IMG/VR virus record: IMGVR_UViG_3300046794_000491
Coordinates: 1 to 64,000 of that record
DNA from: a virus
Reading direction: 5' to 3' (one strand)
DNA: 64,000 nt
Shown: one piece after another, positions 41,701-48,501 of the stretch
How the letters are laid out: the number at the start of each line of letters is the position of its first letter
Position numbering within the stretch: the stretch's first letter is position 1
Notes under the pieces: model-generated
Database searches by the model: none
Told to the model about the DNA's origin: nothing
The model's input: only the letters and a program-made list of their open reading frames with translations
Made by a program: the position numbers and the translations under genes

Positions 41701-44700
41701 GGCGCATCTGGATCGACTCGAACGCGGTCTGCGTCAGGATGATCGCGTCGTAGTCACCGGCCGCAGCGCGGGCGATGAACTCGCGCCGGCCCTTGCCCGC
41801 CAGGTCTTCGCTGCTCGCGGTGAGGATCCGGTTGTTCGCGACGGACTCGGGGAAGATCTCCGCGAACTCGTGCCGGAACTGCTCCAGCATGTGCCCCGGC
41901 ACGACCATCGCGGCCTTCTTCACCAGGCCCAGGCGCCGCAGCTCCATGACACCCATGGCCATCTCAGCCGTCTTGCCCGCACCGACCTCGTGCGCCAGGA
42001 GCACGGACGGCTCATTGACCATCCGGGCGACGGCGGCGTGCTGGTGGGGGTGCGGGTCGAACCACTCGACCAGGCCGGGGATGGTGCGGCGCTGCCCGTC
42101 GTAGGAGCGCGGCGCCATCGAGTTGAAGTTGTCGTTGTAGTAGCGCTTGTGCTTCTCGGCGCGGTCGGAGTCGGCCCACAGCCAGTCCGTGAACGCCTCC
42201 CTGAGGAGGGAGGCCTTGGCCTGAGCGTCCTCGGTGGCGTCCTTGTCGTAGACGCTCTTGGCGTTCTCGCCGTGGCCGTCCTTCTTGGTGACGACGATCT
42301 TGCGGTTGGTGAGGATCGCCTCGGCGATCTCCAGAGCGGTGTAGCCCTTCGCGCTCCACGTGTGCGCGGTGCGCTCCGCGATGCTCTTCTTCGCACCGTC
42401 CGGGGCGTCCACCGCCCACAGGGCGCCGCCCTGCCACGACACCTTGATCCGCTGGTCGTTGAAGGTCTCGCGGAGGAACTGTTCGACCGGCTCACGGCCG
42501 ATCCAGGAGGCGCCCATCGGGGCGGCGATTTCACCGGTGGACAGGTCGGGCGGGACGACCCGCTCAAGGTGCTCGACGTTCAGGTCGTAACGGCTGTCGT
42601 CGGCCGCGGCGTGGCGGGCCTCGTCGAGCTTCTGGCGGACGTTCCCGGACAGGTAGTCCGCGGCCGTGACGAGCTTGCCGTCCGGGGCCTGGAACGCCAT
42701 CGGGTACTCGACGCCGGTGTCCGGGTCGACGGAGCGGGCCGTCAGCAGTCGCGCGATGGCCGTGTCGGCGTCGGTTCGCATGACGCGGGCGAGGCCGTCG
42801 GCGGTCAGCCGGCCGTCGGTCTCCAGCACGATCGCGAGAGCGTCCTGCGGGTCGTCCGCGTACTTCGCGATCTCCCGGTACGTGCCGAGTCGCTTGCTGA
42901 AGATCGGGGCCTTGGTGGTCTTGCCGGTGGTGTCGTCGTACTCGTCGAGCGGCGTGATGTTCGCCATCGTCGGGTCGTTGGTGAACAGGCCGCCGCGCGC
43001 CGCCTTCTTGCGGTACGTCTTCTCAACCTTCTCCCCGGTGTCCGGGTCGACGGCGGTGCGCTTCGACCACGTGAACCGGTTGATGGCGCCGAACTTGGAG
43101 TGGTACGCGTCGTACTGCTTGTTGAGCGCCTCGCGCAGCCGCTCGATCAGGGACTCGTCGGCGTCCTTGCGGTTCTCCTCCGAGAGGAGGGACTGGAACG
43201 TGTCGCGGATCGCGAGGAGCTGCCGGGCCTCGTTCGCCTGCGTCTTGAAGACGGGGAAGGGGTGCACCATGCCGTCGCGGACCTGCGTGAAGGTCCCGTC
43301 CGGTTCGGCCTGCACGTGCCCGTCGACCCGGGAGGAGCCGGGCGGCAGAAGCGTGACCCTGCTGCGGCCCTCCGTGTCGGGCTTGTAGGCGAGGCCTGCC
43401 GCCTTCGCCTCCTCGACGGTCCGCTTCAAGACTCGCTGGAGGTTGGCGATGGTCTTGCCGTCGCCGTCCACGCGCAGCTCGTTGTCACGGTTCATGCCGT
43501 GGCCGACCGCGAGCCTGCCGAGAACCTGCTGCGGGTTGTCGTGGAAGTAGCTGTTGTAGAAGACAGGCGGCTCGGCCTGCTCCGGCGGCGTGTCCGCCTT
43601 GGGCGGGTTCTGCCCCGGCAGGGCGTACGTGGGCAGGGAGTGCACCCACATCGGCGGGTCGTTCTGCGTCCGCTCCGACGGCCGCTTGACCTCACCCTTG
43701 CGGTTGCGGCCCGATGTGAACGACTTGCTCTTGTCGCGGCGCCGGAAGATCAGAAGGTCTGTCATCACCGACGTGCCCGCGGTGCGCTGGTGCGCGCCGG
43801 ACGGCAGACGGATCGCGCCGACGAGCTCGGCCTTTTCCGCCATCTCCATACGGGCGGCTTCGCTGCGCCCGCCGTGGCCGTCCATCGTCAGCGCGGACGT
43901 CACGACCGAGACCAGGCCGCCACCACGGGTCAGGTCCAGGGACTTGAGGATGAAGTGGTTGTGGATGGAGTGGCCACCCTTGTTGTGCACCAGGTCGGGC
44001 ACCTTGTACCGGCCGAACGGCACGTTGCCGACCGCCGCATCGAAGGTGCCGTTGGGGGCGCGGGTGTCACCGAAAGACTCATGCCGGACTTCGGCGTGCG
44101 GGTAGAGGGCCTTCGCGATGCCCGCGGTGATCGAGTCGACCTCGACACCGGTCATGTGTGTGCCGTCGGGCGCGTAGCCGATGAAGTTGCCGACGCCGGA
44201 TCCGGGCTCCAGCACACTGCCGGCGTCGAATCCGAGGTCGGTCAGGGCCGACCACATCTGCTGCACGATCTGCGGGTCGGTGTAGTGCGCGTTCAGGGTG
44301 TTCGCGCGGGCGTCGTCCCACTCGGCATCGGACAGCAGGCTCCGCAGCCGCTTCGCGAGCGGCTGGAACTGCGCATCCGGCTGCGGCTTGAAGATCTGGG
44401 GGACCGCGCCCCACCCGGAGTACCGGGCAAGTTCCTGCTGCTCGGCCCCGGTCGCGGGACGGTTCTCGTCCTGGAGCCGGCGCAGGATCTCAATGGCGGC
44501 GATGTTCGCCTTGGCCCGGTTGACCGGGCTCGACGGAACGAGGGTCTTCCCGTCGGCGGGCGGCTCGTAGGCCGGAGCAGTCGCCTGCTGCTCCGGCGTG
44601 CCGAACGCTACGGGAGCGGAGGCAGCTCCACCCGCGGCATGTCCTTCGTCTCCGTCCCCGGATCCTTCGGCATCCCGTACACCATGTCCTGAAGCACCCG

Positions 44701-47700
44701 CTCCCGGGCCCGCATCCGGACCGACTTCAGCTCGCGAGCCCGCGCCACCGCGTCCGTCCCCTCCCGCAGCGGAGGAGCCCACTCCTCCGTCAGATCCTCG
44801 ATCTGCTGCACGATCTCGTCCGACCGCTCCCGGGCGAACTCCTCGAACGCCTTGTCCGTCGGGAACCGATCCACTTCCCTGGCCCGGTACGTCTTCCAGA
44901 ACGTCCGAACGAGATCCACGTACGACACTGTCATTGCTCCTCTTGTGCTGTTCGGACAGGGCCTGTCGAGCGACGCTCACGTTCTCACGCGCCAGGCGCA
45001 GGAACTCGGCCGCATGGGCGTGGTCGCCGCCGCGGCCGCGCAGCGCGCGCTGCATGCCGTCGAGCGCGTCCTGGAACCGGCGGATTGCCTCCGACGGCTC
45101 GATGTCACCGCGCTTCAGCGCGTCCACGGCGTCTCCGGCAGGCGCCGCTAGGTCGAGCGCAGCGGGCGCACCGCGCAGCTCGGTCAGACTGTTGACGACC
45201 GGGCCGAGCTGCTGCTCTGCCAGATCGAGCGCTTCCACGATGTGGTGGCTGGCGGCGGTGACGGCCAGGGTGGGGCGCTGCTCGCCCGGGGCGTCGTCCT
45301 GCGGCTCCGTAGGCACGTCGGACGCGGCAGGGGGAGCGGGCGGGCGCTCGCTGTCGTGCTCGCGCACCAGGTCCGCGAGGGCCGCCTCCTCGGTGAGGAA
45401 CGGCTTCTTGGAGCTGTAGCGGGTGCCGTGACCGAGCCGGTTCCACGTCCAGCGACCCGCAGAGCCCTGGAGCGTGGCGTCGTCCTGGTTGTCGCCATCG
45501 ACGGCGGCGGGGCGGTGGCCCGAATCGTTGCGCGCGCCGAGCTGGACGCGGGAGAGCTGCTGTGCGTACGCCTGTCCGTCGCGGCGCTGGGCCTCGGCGA
45601 GGATCGCTGTCTTCTCAGCCTGGGCGCGGGCCTTCTTCGCCTGGTCGCCGGAGGACAGGGTGTCAGACCAATCCTGGTCGGCCTTCGCGTAGGCGGCGTC
45701 GAGGTCCTCGCGCGACACCTGCGACCAATCCCGCTGCTCGGGCGCCGCCTGCGGGGCTGGCTGCGGGGCGTCGGGGTTCGGGGTGTTGGCGCGGTTGCCC
45801 GCGTATGGGGTGCCGTCGGGGCGGGTGATGTCCTTGAGCGCGTGGGAGTGGGTGCCCTGCTCGGCGCGCACGAGCACCGACCCGGAGTCCTTGTTCACGG
45901 CCATGACCGAGCCGACGCCGTCAGGAGAGTTGACCTCGTCGCCGGTGTTGGGGAAGTCTCCGTCCGGCGTTGCCTGGGGGGCGTTCGGCGCCGCCGCGGC
46001 CGGAGCAGCGGCCGGAGTAGCCGCAGGGGTCGGGGCGGGCTTGTTCTGCTCCTCCTGCCGCTTCTCGTACTCCTTCGCGAAGTACGAGTCCGCGTGCCCG
46101 TGCTCGATGTCGAACCGGCCGCGGACATCGTCCATCCGGTTCCCGAATTCCTTGCGCCACCCGCCGATACGGTTCGGGTTGCGGCGGAACAGCTCGGGGT
46201 CCCACCAGTCCACCGGCTGGCCGGGCCGCGACGGCTCTTCCACCTCGCGACCGATCATCAGCGCGAACCGGCTGGCGTCCTGCCGCGACTTGAAGCCCTG
46301 TCCTGCGCTGCCGGTGAAGCCGATGCCGCGGCCGTCGTAGGCGCGGACGACATTGAAGTTCTCCGGGCCGCGCTCGATGACAGCGAACGCGAAATGGTCC
46401 GCCAGAGTGATCTTCAGGTCGCGGTTGTTCGCGAACTGGCTCAGCCGCTCCTTGGTGTGCGCGTCGAACGAGGGGTCGCCGCCGTTCTTCCAGTACTCGC
46501 GCAGCTCACCGGTGGTGCTCGGCTTCCTCGTGCGTCCGTCAGGGGCGGTGTTGGTTCCAGGACCGACGTGGCCGACGCCGATGTTCTGCGCGGGCGCGCC
46601 GGTGGTGTTGGCGATGTTCTGCGCCGCCTGCACGAGGGGGTTGGGCCGCTCGGCCGGCGCCGGGGCCGGGGGCGCGGCGGGGGCGGGCGTCGCAGGCGCG
46701 GGGGTGCGCTTCGCGGCAGCGCCCTCACGCTTCTTCGCGGCCTTGTCCGCGAAGGCCTTCTTCGCCTCCTCGCTGGCCTGGCGCACCATGGCCTGGCCCT
46801 CGGTGGACTCCAGGCGCTTGTGGAAGTCCGGGGCGTCCCAGTCGAAGGGCTTGCCGTCGCTCTGCGCGGCTTCCAGGCGGTTGGCGAAGTCGAGGGCCTC
46901 GCCCTTGCGGTCCGACATGGCCAGGCGGACGCCGCTGTTGGAGACGATGACGGCGTACCCGGACTTGCGCTTGCCGTCCTTCTCCACGGTCATCTTCGCC
47001 ACGACGAACGTGCCGCCGCGGGAGAGCTGCGGCTTCTCCAGCTTGTCGAACAGGGCGGCGGTCTCCTTGCGGTGCCGCTCCTGCTTGGCCTTGTCGGAGG
47101 TGACCGGGACCAGGGTGCCGCTCTGCCAATGCTGATGAACGTCAGCGAGGGTGTTGAAGCGGCGCTGGCCCTTCCCGGCGGCCGACTTGCTGCGCGAGCC
47201 CGTGGTGCCCGGCTGCTGGCCGGGGGTCTTGTAGACGGTCTCGCGAGTGCCGTCGGGGCGCCACGCGCGCGGGACAAGCGGCTGATCGTTGGCGAGCTTC
47301 CTCTTCGGCGCCGGGATCGGCTTCTTGCCGTGGCTATCGAACCGCTCGTAGGCGAAGTTCAGCGCGTCGGCGAGGTTCTGCGCGTAGCGCGCGACATCGT
47401 CCTGGCCGTCGTTGTGGGCGAGCTCCGCGAGGTGCTCGGCGTCGTCCGCGGACCACGACAGCTTGTCGACCTCGGTCGGGTCGAAATGATCATTCTTGTC
47501 GTCGCCGACTTCGAACGGTGCCTCGTCGCCGCTGAGCCAGCCGAACAGCTCCTCGTACAGGTCGCGCGCTTCGGCGTTGTTCCAGTCCTCAGGCCAGACG
47601 CCTTCGAGGTCGCCGAAGTAGTCGACGCTGAGGTCACGCAGCGCACGGCGGGCATGGCTGGTGTCCCAGAACTGGCTGTTGTGGTCGTTCACCTTGGGGC

Positions 47701-48448
47701 CGGCGGCGCGCAGCGCGTCACCGTTGCCCATCACGTGCTGGTTGTGGATGGCCGCGCCACGGTGGTCGGCGCCGCCTCCGGTTATGGACAGCAGGTCGGG
47801 GAAAGAGCGCTGCGGCGCGTTGCCGCGCTGCGTGGCATTGCCTACGCGGTCGCCGTTCTCGTCCTTCGGGTTGGCCATGACGCGGCCCTGCGGGACCAGC
47901 AGGGGGTCATCGTCCTGGTTCGGGTCGTCGGGGCCCGCGCCGTGGTCCTGGCCCTCGATGTCCTGCCCGATCGGCTTGCCCTCGTCGTCATGCGTGTGAG
48001 GCTCGTCGGGGGTAAAGCCGTTGTCGCCCGGGTCGTTCTCGCCGTGGTCCTCGCCGTTGTCGTCCTTCGCCGGGTCGTGCGCGGCGAATCCGTTGCCGCG
48101 GTTCTCGTCGCCGAAGCGCCGCTCGTCCTCGTCGCGGACCTTCTGTTTGCTCTTGGTCGGAGCGGAGCCGTCCGGGCGGGCGACCATGGTCAGCCGGGCC
48201 GCGTTGATGCGTGAGCGCTCGTGCGTGGCCAGGTTCTCCACCAGCACATCGCGGCCGCCGAGAGCGCGCAGCACGCGGGCCATGCCGCCGCCCCACATGC
48301 GGGCGATACCGCCCGTCTCCACAAAGCGGCCCTTGGAATCGCGGGGGTGCAGATCCGGGTTCCAAGTGCGACGCAGCCTCTTGGTTTCGAGGCTGGCGAG
48401 GATGCGGTCTGCGGCGCTCATGATCGGCATGCGGCGGACCATGCACAC
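26726..48448 (-). CDS. 7240-residue polyvalent anti-restriction/helicase protein
   Basis: One frame is open for 21.7 kb. Start is GTG 48448 or ATGs at 48442, 48430 or 48421. An HPRDSKGRF segment near residue 34 is common in phage virion proteins. Modules include a methylase-like domain near 1410-1480 (VLEPGSGVGNF, then NVPFG in place of NPPF); an SF2 helicase (AHEVGAGKTAEMA near 2150, VVDEAHMYKN near 2320, ATATPVANS near 2370, QRNGRVIRQG near 2700); a winged-helix segment near 3215-3265; an SF1/UvrD-like helicase (ALAGTGKSST near 3777, WDEAQD near 3975, SVTRATD near 4334); tandem repeats and beta-barrel segments from 5050 to 6400; and a helical C-terminus. P1 DarB and other polyvalent phage proteins combine such domains and are injected with DNA. 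Injection is inferred. Confidence 0.85.
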   Translation of the reverse strand: MCMVRRMPIMSAADRILASLETKRLRRTWNPDLHPRDSKGRFVETGGIARMWGGGMARVLRALGGRDVLVENLATHERSRINAARLTMVARPDGSAPTKSKQKVRDEDERRFGDENRGNGFAAHDPAKDDNGEDHGENDPGDNGFTPDEPHTHDDEGKPIGQDIEGQDHGAGPDDPNQDDDPLLVPQGRVMANPKDENGDRVGNATQRGNAPQRSFPDLLSITGGGADHRGAAIHNQHVMGNGDALRAAGPKVNDHNSQFWDTSHARRALRDLSVDYFGDLEGVWPEDWNNAEARDLYEELFGWLSGDEAPFEVGDDKNDHFDPTEVDKLSWSADDAEHLAELAHNDGQDDVARYAQNLADALNFAYERFDSHGKKPIPAPKRKLANDQPLVPRAWRPDGTRETVYKTPGQQPGTTGSRSKSAAGKGQRRFNTLADVHQHWQSGTLVPVTSDKAKQERHRKETAALFDKLEKPQLSRGGTFVVAKMTVEKDGKRKSGYAVIVSNSGVRLAMSDRKGEALDFANRLEAAQSDGKPFDWDAPDFHKRLESTEGQAMVRQASEEAKKAFADKAAKKREGAAAKRTPAPATPAPAAPPAPAPAERPNPLVQAAQNIANTTGAPAQNIGVGHVGPGTNTAPDGRTRKPSTTGELREYWKNGGDPSFDAHTKERLSQFANNRDLKITLADHFAFAVIERGPENFNVVRAYDGRGIGFTGSAGQGFKSRQDASRFALMIGREVEEPSRPGQPVDWWDPELFRRNPNRIGGWRKEFGNRMDDVRGRFDIEHGHADSYFAKEYEKRQEEQNKPAPTPAATPAAAPAAAAPNAPQATPDGDFPNTGDEVNSPDGVGSVMAVNKDSGSVLVRAEQGTHSHALKDITRPDGTPYAGNRANTPNPDAPQPAPQAAPEQRDWSQVSREDLDAAYAKADQDWSDTLSSGDQAKKARAQAEKTAILAEAQRRDGQAYAQQLSRVQLGARNDSGHRPAAVDGDNQDDATLQGSAGRWTWNRLGHGTRYSSKKPFLTEEAALADLVREHDSERPPAPPAASDVPTEPQDDAPGEQRPTLAVTAASHHIVEALDLAEQQLGPVVNSLTELRGAPAALDLAAPAGDAVDALKRGDIEPSEAIRRFQDALDGMQRALRGRGGDHAHAAEFLRLARENVSVARQALSEQHKRSNDSVVRGSRSDVLEDVPGQGSGSVPDGQGVRGVRPGAVGRDRAADRGSDGGVGSSAAGGDGRGGAGSRAEVGPDAGPGAGASGHGVRDAEGSGDGDEGHAAGGAASAPVAFGTPEQQATAPAYEPPADGKTLVPSSPVNRAKANIAAIEILRRLQDENRPATGAEQQELARYSGWGAVPQIFKPQPDAQFQPLAKRLRSLLSDAEWDDARANTLNAHYTDPQIVQQMWSALTDLGFDAGSVLEPGSGVGNFIGYAPDGTHMTGVEVDSITAGIAKALYPHAEVRHESFGDTRAPNGTFDAAVGNVPFGRYKVPDLVHNKGGHSIHNHFILKSLDLTRGGGLVSVVTSALTMDGHGGRSEAARMEMAEKAELVGAIRLPSGAHQRTAGTSVMTDLLIFRRRDKSKSFTSGRNRKGEVKRPSERTQNDPPMWVHSLPTYALPGQNPPKADTPPEQAEPPVFYNSYFHDNPQQVLGRLAVGHGMNRDNELRVDGDGKTIANLQRVLKRTVEEAKAAGLAYKPDTEGRSRVTLLPPGSSRVDGHVQAEPDGTFTQVRDGMVHPFPVFKTQANEARQLLAIRDTFQSLLSEENRKDADESLIERLREALNKQYDAYHSKFGAINRFTWSKRTAVDPDTGEKVEKTYRKKAARGGLFTNDPTMANITPLDEYDDTTGKTTKAPIFSKRLGTYREIAKYADDPQDALAIVLETDGRLTADGLARVMRTDADTAIARLLTARSVDPDTGVEYPMAFQAPDGKLVTAADYLSGNVRQKLDEARHAAADDSRYDLNVEHLERVVPPDLSTGEIAAPMGASWIGREPVEQFLRETFNDQRIKVSWQGGALWAVDAPDGAKKSIAERTAHTWSAKGYTALEIAEAILTNRKIVVTKKDGHGENAKSVYDKDATEDAQAKASLLREAFTDWLWADSDRAEKHKRYYNDNFNSMAPRSYDGQRRTIPGLVEWFDPHPHQHAAVARMVNEPSVLLAHEVGAGKTAEMAMGVMELRRLGLVKKAAMVVPGHMLEQFRHEFAEIFPESVANNRILTASSEDLAGKGRREFIARAAAGDYDAIILTQTAFESIQMRPEVQEDYISRRVERLREKIFRQKDADGEGNDTRLVKRMEASLKSLEEKLDKKLSGLKDAAGLHFEDMGVDYLVVDEAHMYKNLDTPSSVAAIDGSNRASDLEMKLEWLRERSSTGRVVTFATATPVANSIAEVHTMMRYLRPDLLKELGMLDFDDFASTFAQMVSAVERSPDGSYKEKTRLAAFQNVPELLRLWRSFADVKTAEDLDLPVPGIVGGKAVTITMPMSPAQEEYEARLRIRAARLEGGNVDPKEDNHLKLLGDGRMAALDPRLLDPSLGGGNKLPTVADNVVRIYGETKDAVFPTSKTDATPHETPGGLQIVFLDLGTPKDPGRSKKRKKKAGSGSEADEMDAGLADDGSELSREDEETYTDFSTYDELKSLLIARGIPSEQIRFIHEAKDDAAKARLFNDARSGKISVLLGSTAKMGTGTNVQLRAVALHHVDAPWRPADVDQRNGRVIRQGNANAEVAIFQYATERSTDAKFWEAIARKAKFIRALMRGSLSERVVEDIGPVTFDADEVSALTAGDPHLIAQAQLKPLVNRLRGRFNAYRRSQEGFKQAIRDSAQAEEWTKQYVAQLQKAVEKRKTTRGDDFNARIGTTDFEGGDARDDARRALNTALRAVFADGMRRPYDENAPATRIGQVGGLDVTARFVRTRSIGNQWYDTVRVDLPQVPGAWQDYEDHELIDHDGKPRSLPLSRIENSIANIDERINRAEHRRADKKRAAEQAAGRIGKPFELATEFDESTRQLDLLNEIMRLKAQPTVTEEDTAKRNKQIDSLDAELRAMSSDQEDVLAQVAARDVNLVPKTPAPPAISQDDKGRVKWIWPTTEARDAERAKKLAAKREAFLARTSSSAQAAPAQPDALGMNNADLKEETDQLAERISKGEATDADVVRHAGLEREQQRRAKNRQAKEKPATPTGQGDESASSNPSASDDTTTPPQQAPAEPNLTTAQAAALESALNSVRSPDGRQIEAHPNVLRRLLKLGYAEERSKPRVGGGSITYYVLTPEGERRAKSIGEEREKARAARLAELDAADEAPEGESQTDTTPSPSQDSPEPVQRPAAPANGIPGASPQQPPAPRTTPPQEDRPRPARNQADTVRPFANAREWSAGMATVEAAQGQVTRAAETTWGRDVPGTARSLRDNVFAAIAAQEAGDFDDAAGSLVAAQDDAQALRSSLDDVDRPGMEDPLSNFMRTADDYLARHAVSVEKRRREDAQQGSIEREAQEQFRRSLMGDQASASEAPEAPAAGSVAPSTAAGWRDGDFQPGDTVHFRNPNAMNALQKGEFVRSTGPGAALLRNPQGAEREVQYIDVVGRTRNGEFQQNPQSPTPQANRQDQQPTPPTPEPAAAPAASTGGTAPQAPRPQRTAPSDVRPVPATPPADMSADQLGEELDSLDERIESLKGATDPVDLAYRFRLEQRQFELDEEERRRWKPTVEHDENGKAIPRKRGDVIRDRLAGYGLNDAETRGLAHRVEDLPAAKPGGYSDDEWARIDAEASANESYPPTEEQGIIIEGAARRGLNMAVMALAGTGKSSTLKMLSHRMPGKRIVYLAFNRSVANEAREAQARGEYAQNLTASTANSYAAKVADKRLNNRLPSNKRDGFKKLSAQQIADRMRWYDTVKAGNRDLSPGGAATVAERMIRTWAKSADAEMGPQHITGAKTKQEARDLFNAVKPLADRMWANLSDPTRGDADEDLTMDFDYIVKMWALGGYKIDADTLFWDEAQDVNPVMEGVVRGAIDQGVQVVAVGDSNQAIYGFRGAADALGKLPVDARATLTQSFRFGPAVADVGNRFLRLLGTRMRLKGFDRKKSRLGNIKPGDETMVIARTNAGVALAAVEALAAGRRVAVSGGVKDLQEFVQAARALANGEHTDHAELARFNGMAYDDILDAVKDDPDLSQLKSLFQLLEKHPDEIDQLMESGAQSARSENVGGRVWVTLDWNDPKAGQLKRWLGDAKTNGVGKLLYDPATRRYYYEPGKRNVPWKDARTGRSGEHRVDNKLSLEDAQKKIDAHLAKLYPQEEAEGGRLVPETQEHDVLVTTAHKSKGLESERVRVADDFRGPERDDNGNIKWDTMPDDEALRVAYVSVTRATDVLDSGSLGWVFEAVNDEDPTQPPTGEYRRDWVPDDFKTGDRINFQGEDGTFHTGEVARVDAPGLIARYEDDGQRREQDISVAQVQRLNGQKQPLLPVASDGELNQAIAEGRYPSAGGDAPVKLDPEQVRNDLADLRGDAIAPETGDANAPQAPAAADTPQPADTEPTPTAPEADNAPAAGTGAWAEGDEVITPQDEQGTIQHVADNGVALVATDIGLRPVALSELKRPGQDMSEAEAVRQAETRGRRAEEDAWLAAAATSEGAPIKTMDGYRLANLDVDAGHGAIMRDGEMVAWIRARGPKGEATWLAQDARGGRPMTPAAAVSEGDGEDGIYHSIERAAWSAAYGADSSVDPSRGQGVTRPEDQRGPIMGTLLTEAQFREFQDLAKRWESSDDADLRHVGTKYYAGPVSAGQMRHAADAVDSEADALDLSTADGRRREKLYRGLAKGLRSQARSLEASATMAPPGEHDPFSRRGMQPDAPESGDGARGDADVPEWADDLGNGIWVDKPKKGVSGPRNIYVDGRIEGLLGRDKDTDEYYWWRPGGQRGEGRYDTPEEAARGFARDMQDRDLPSLSNREGDAEAGPSDSADGSSEGDNSTPNDDVSDGGQGQEERDQTDERDDSEDNNDDRDGRRRRRNRLGNGAGGAGGPGLPGVPHLSGPGDGNRGTAPGAGGSGGNDRNGGGRAPHASGADTNSGPDENGGRFLSLPELAEHWSQVERLVTPEGEKLLFGPDPKARTAELAGQTTQVRIDEVHVPHTWYKGRYIGNIRANGQKLKEWEAQLPFPGAGVHDTPRFSSRNAALAYLVLASEAHDNYRDVSRISPEQAREFRFMSVDDHREEDQAALAAYSPEGKERLAALKQLMDSLHNGQSPSDNVADDLANAFTGAQWLYENFPRPDTTEGVTGLRSSLGRVMERSSFALDTISPEHPLAHNHARQRDEDAAAYMHGQLAKVKKEDAETVAPEGLRNGDLVEISGLADVSFGPERRKEQGYIVGEPIKTTIDIGRKGGPVSGWRITVSDTPFIPPGRLAKRRTFLIPDKNKGITRFARAEDTGLPTDEIIRVGRPGQPEGTPDAGRAVPTGDAPASAAASQYGINSAHPLGERRAGTVDGRRIPTPEEMEQYEVGEDRAIDDEGERALFGSPERMQELAAQGFVPEPRIRSDKDGEVWRNGRLIGNLREPNRHGFYTEEPPQLWEGELPLATYLHEPRFTTRDQAIAYLVLRDMEQGEPDLSIVHPDIAWDFSHTNPGLGFPPEEEGLRGLESLNDSPAAMERYRKIRALVDALGRGETVSGNVADDLDHLHDELRWLDSTHYKHQPADLKHKYILGPGWLADQIREYLDVLRPEDPRAMHHETSKARAAKQFLSTLLDEGGRDNSRKVPVTDLRAGDIVHLAGRVTDRYPGATDSRTGYVVGEPSKATFTVNKKRHKGLRITVADSPVGAHKLDGNTFIIPVGDSVERLASVDDITLPVDEHTYGRQVGETPVATPERTAGTPSGEARTTAQNAEEPRPDSDTRTNAPAADAQRSTPETGSSAADRPAPAARPEPETAQQAAADQAEPEAPAEPEPVGGRPAEWVKVSDIAMGDLVRIDGITKRGTSRTLAGYVVGGPELVPTEQARKVQDMYRVLIADTPDGKGARGSVWVAQDATAARATGDASDTGSLQTGADSDVLTGRISGRVANDADGNGLFPGSTVTDDDGREGVVVGATAGTAQVQFGDDRTDDAHAPSSLTVTDGGAARPTGWTPDGHRVDTGNVVGDRDGNMLGTVEEVDGDTATVATPQGMEPMSIRDLRVLGGSDSSGPADEKVAHVEPVTAGEIQPGDVLVRGNRTVKVKTAQHSGQTSYLGLEDTTSGDTNTLAVPSDTEMQRAAAADGGAPDLGPEDAPLANDPITTHEPAPAVDPVTGPTVDPELAPEERDAIADRGTAPSSDPDAEQAAARIGRDLPVTPDQASALADDLREGADTSTPEGRAAKRAADHLDQAAGQAGAADDGGMTTEARYLQTGDVIEAPVNGETSRLLVVEANRSEDGNTVDLQLANADGRFIHQTVGARVPFRPVPHDGNDVGGGVSEQSDRRIVPATGLKPGDHLVFGPGTNGSDWFTRKVQSVDVSDGRVSVQLEGLAGGPSSTRHFQILGGRGGAAELTTVMDKERPAAAWFASNQARLTGEAPNTPAPDSAPSGRPEPGTVGSVGVGDTIALPDETNPDTMGAYRVVDVADAPGGIRILTVEDGDGQRSERTLTATDPLYQLPEPEAPAAGPDTEARDPNQGLDPEAFQADYADAVARAVIGNAIQGTSTPGSIHQLREQIAEQLTLQAMRSLMRKLRQDFVNVVDGTGITGDARERMLAELRKTAMQTRTDAVKAAVRTLDDLEPLDGESPEDMARRAADLLRLIPESLRNRPKPEPDSAVPDDVPGDGGAASRIDDEVSSHVGDAVGDALAAADDGPLTPERRAAIVARLAQRMADSRNDTAGRIAANLPEGQRPGLMAGIVAALMQIARRIVELVAAFLKALAAGVKATGRAIARFGKGLGRRIRSWPETRRLRRMASAARSLPRPGDGMSLAEKVAHWAQLLPAPGRFGQVARRSRWYRSAARTTLAAGQLPQVQDGVRWTMDRAADRGPGRQALRHLAALRAAGADVDADLIARLTAAAPELGDDPHGTVRHARRYADRTEARLRDLRAVAAGTNAPDLAPEIAAARLEAQHAQQEAERLQQAYTAALPSAVRDTLSQVREMGPGGRNRLTLSHSSDAAATRALTDAAQYVPREWLADRASRFMTAVSGDAGAYDADSGTATIADLGDGGRATAAHALLAHLQRNYPDLLAAQEAFGFTRTHTGRPGARRSTLDVLLARLFGGQADQVTDEQIAARGLATMFSGDWYRDDDLRAFLLGLLATR
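44608..44934 (-). CDS. 108-residue gene overprinted inside the giant gene
   Basis: In the +1 frame relative to the giant gene, ATG 44934 follows GAGGAG and encodes MTVSYVDLVRTFWKTYRARE, then KAFEEFARERSDEIVQQIED, then RELKSVRMRARERVLQDMVY. It reads like a normal helical protein with GC-rich third positions. The giant frame over the same bases yields low-complexity Gly/Arg/Ser/Asp sequence. The most natural reading is that this gene is the original coding frame here and the giant frame crosses it. No function recognised. Confidence 0.68.
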   Translation of the reverse strand: MTVSYVDLVRTFWKTYRAREVDRFPTDKAFEEFARERSDEIVQQIEDLTEEWAPPLREGTDAVARARELKSVRMRARERVLQDMVYGMPKDPGTETKDMPRVELPPLP

Positions 48449-48456
48449 CGGGGATG

Positions 48457-48471
48457 GTTAACGTCGCGGGC
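48457..48471 (-). promoter_or_regulatory. Late-gene gap motif, copy k
   Basis: Minus strand GCCCGCGACGTTAAC, full consensus, upstream of the giant gene: 8 bases before GTG 48448 or 35 before ATG 48421. Confidence 0.6.
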
Positions 48472-48501
48472 TCGAATTTCGGCCGCGGGCGGCGGAGGCT
48501 G

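Noticed and set aside
40769-44692. Another long plus-strand frame opposite the giant gene
   Set aside because: It is antisense to the methylase-helicase region, with Arg/Val/Gly/His-rich composition.
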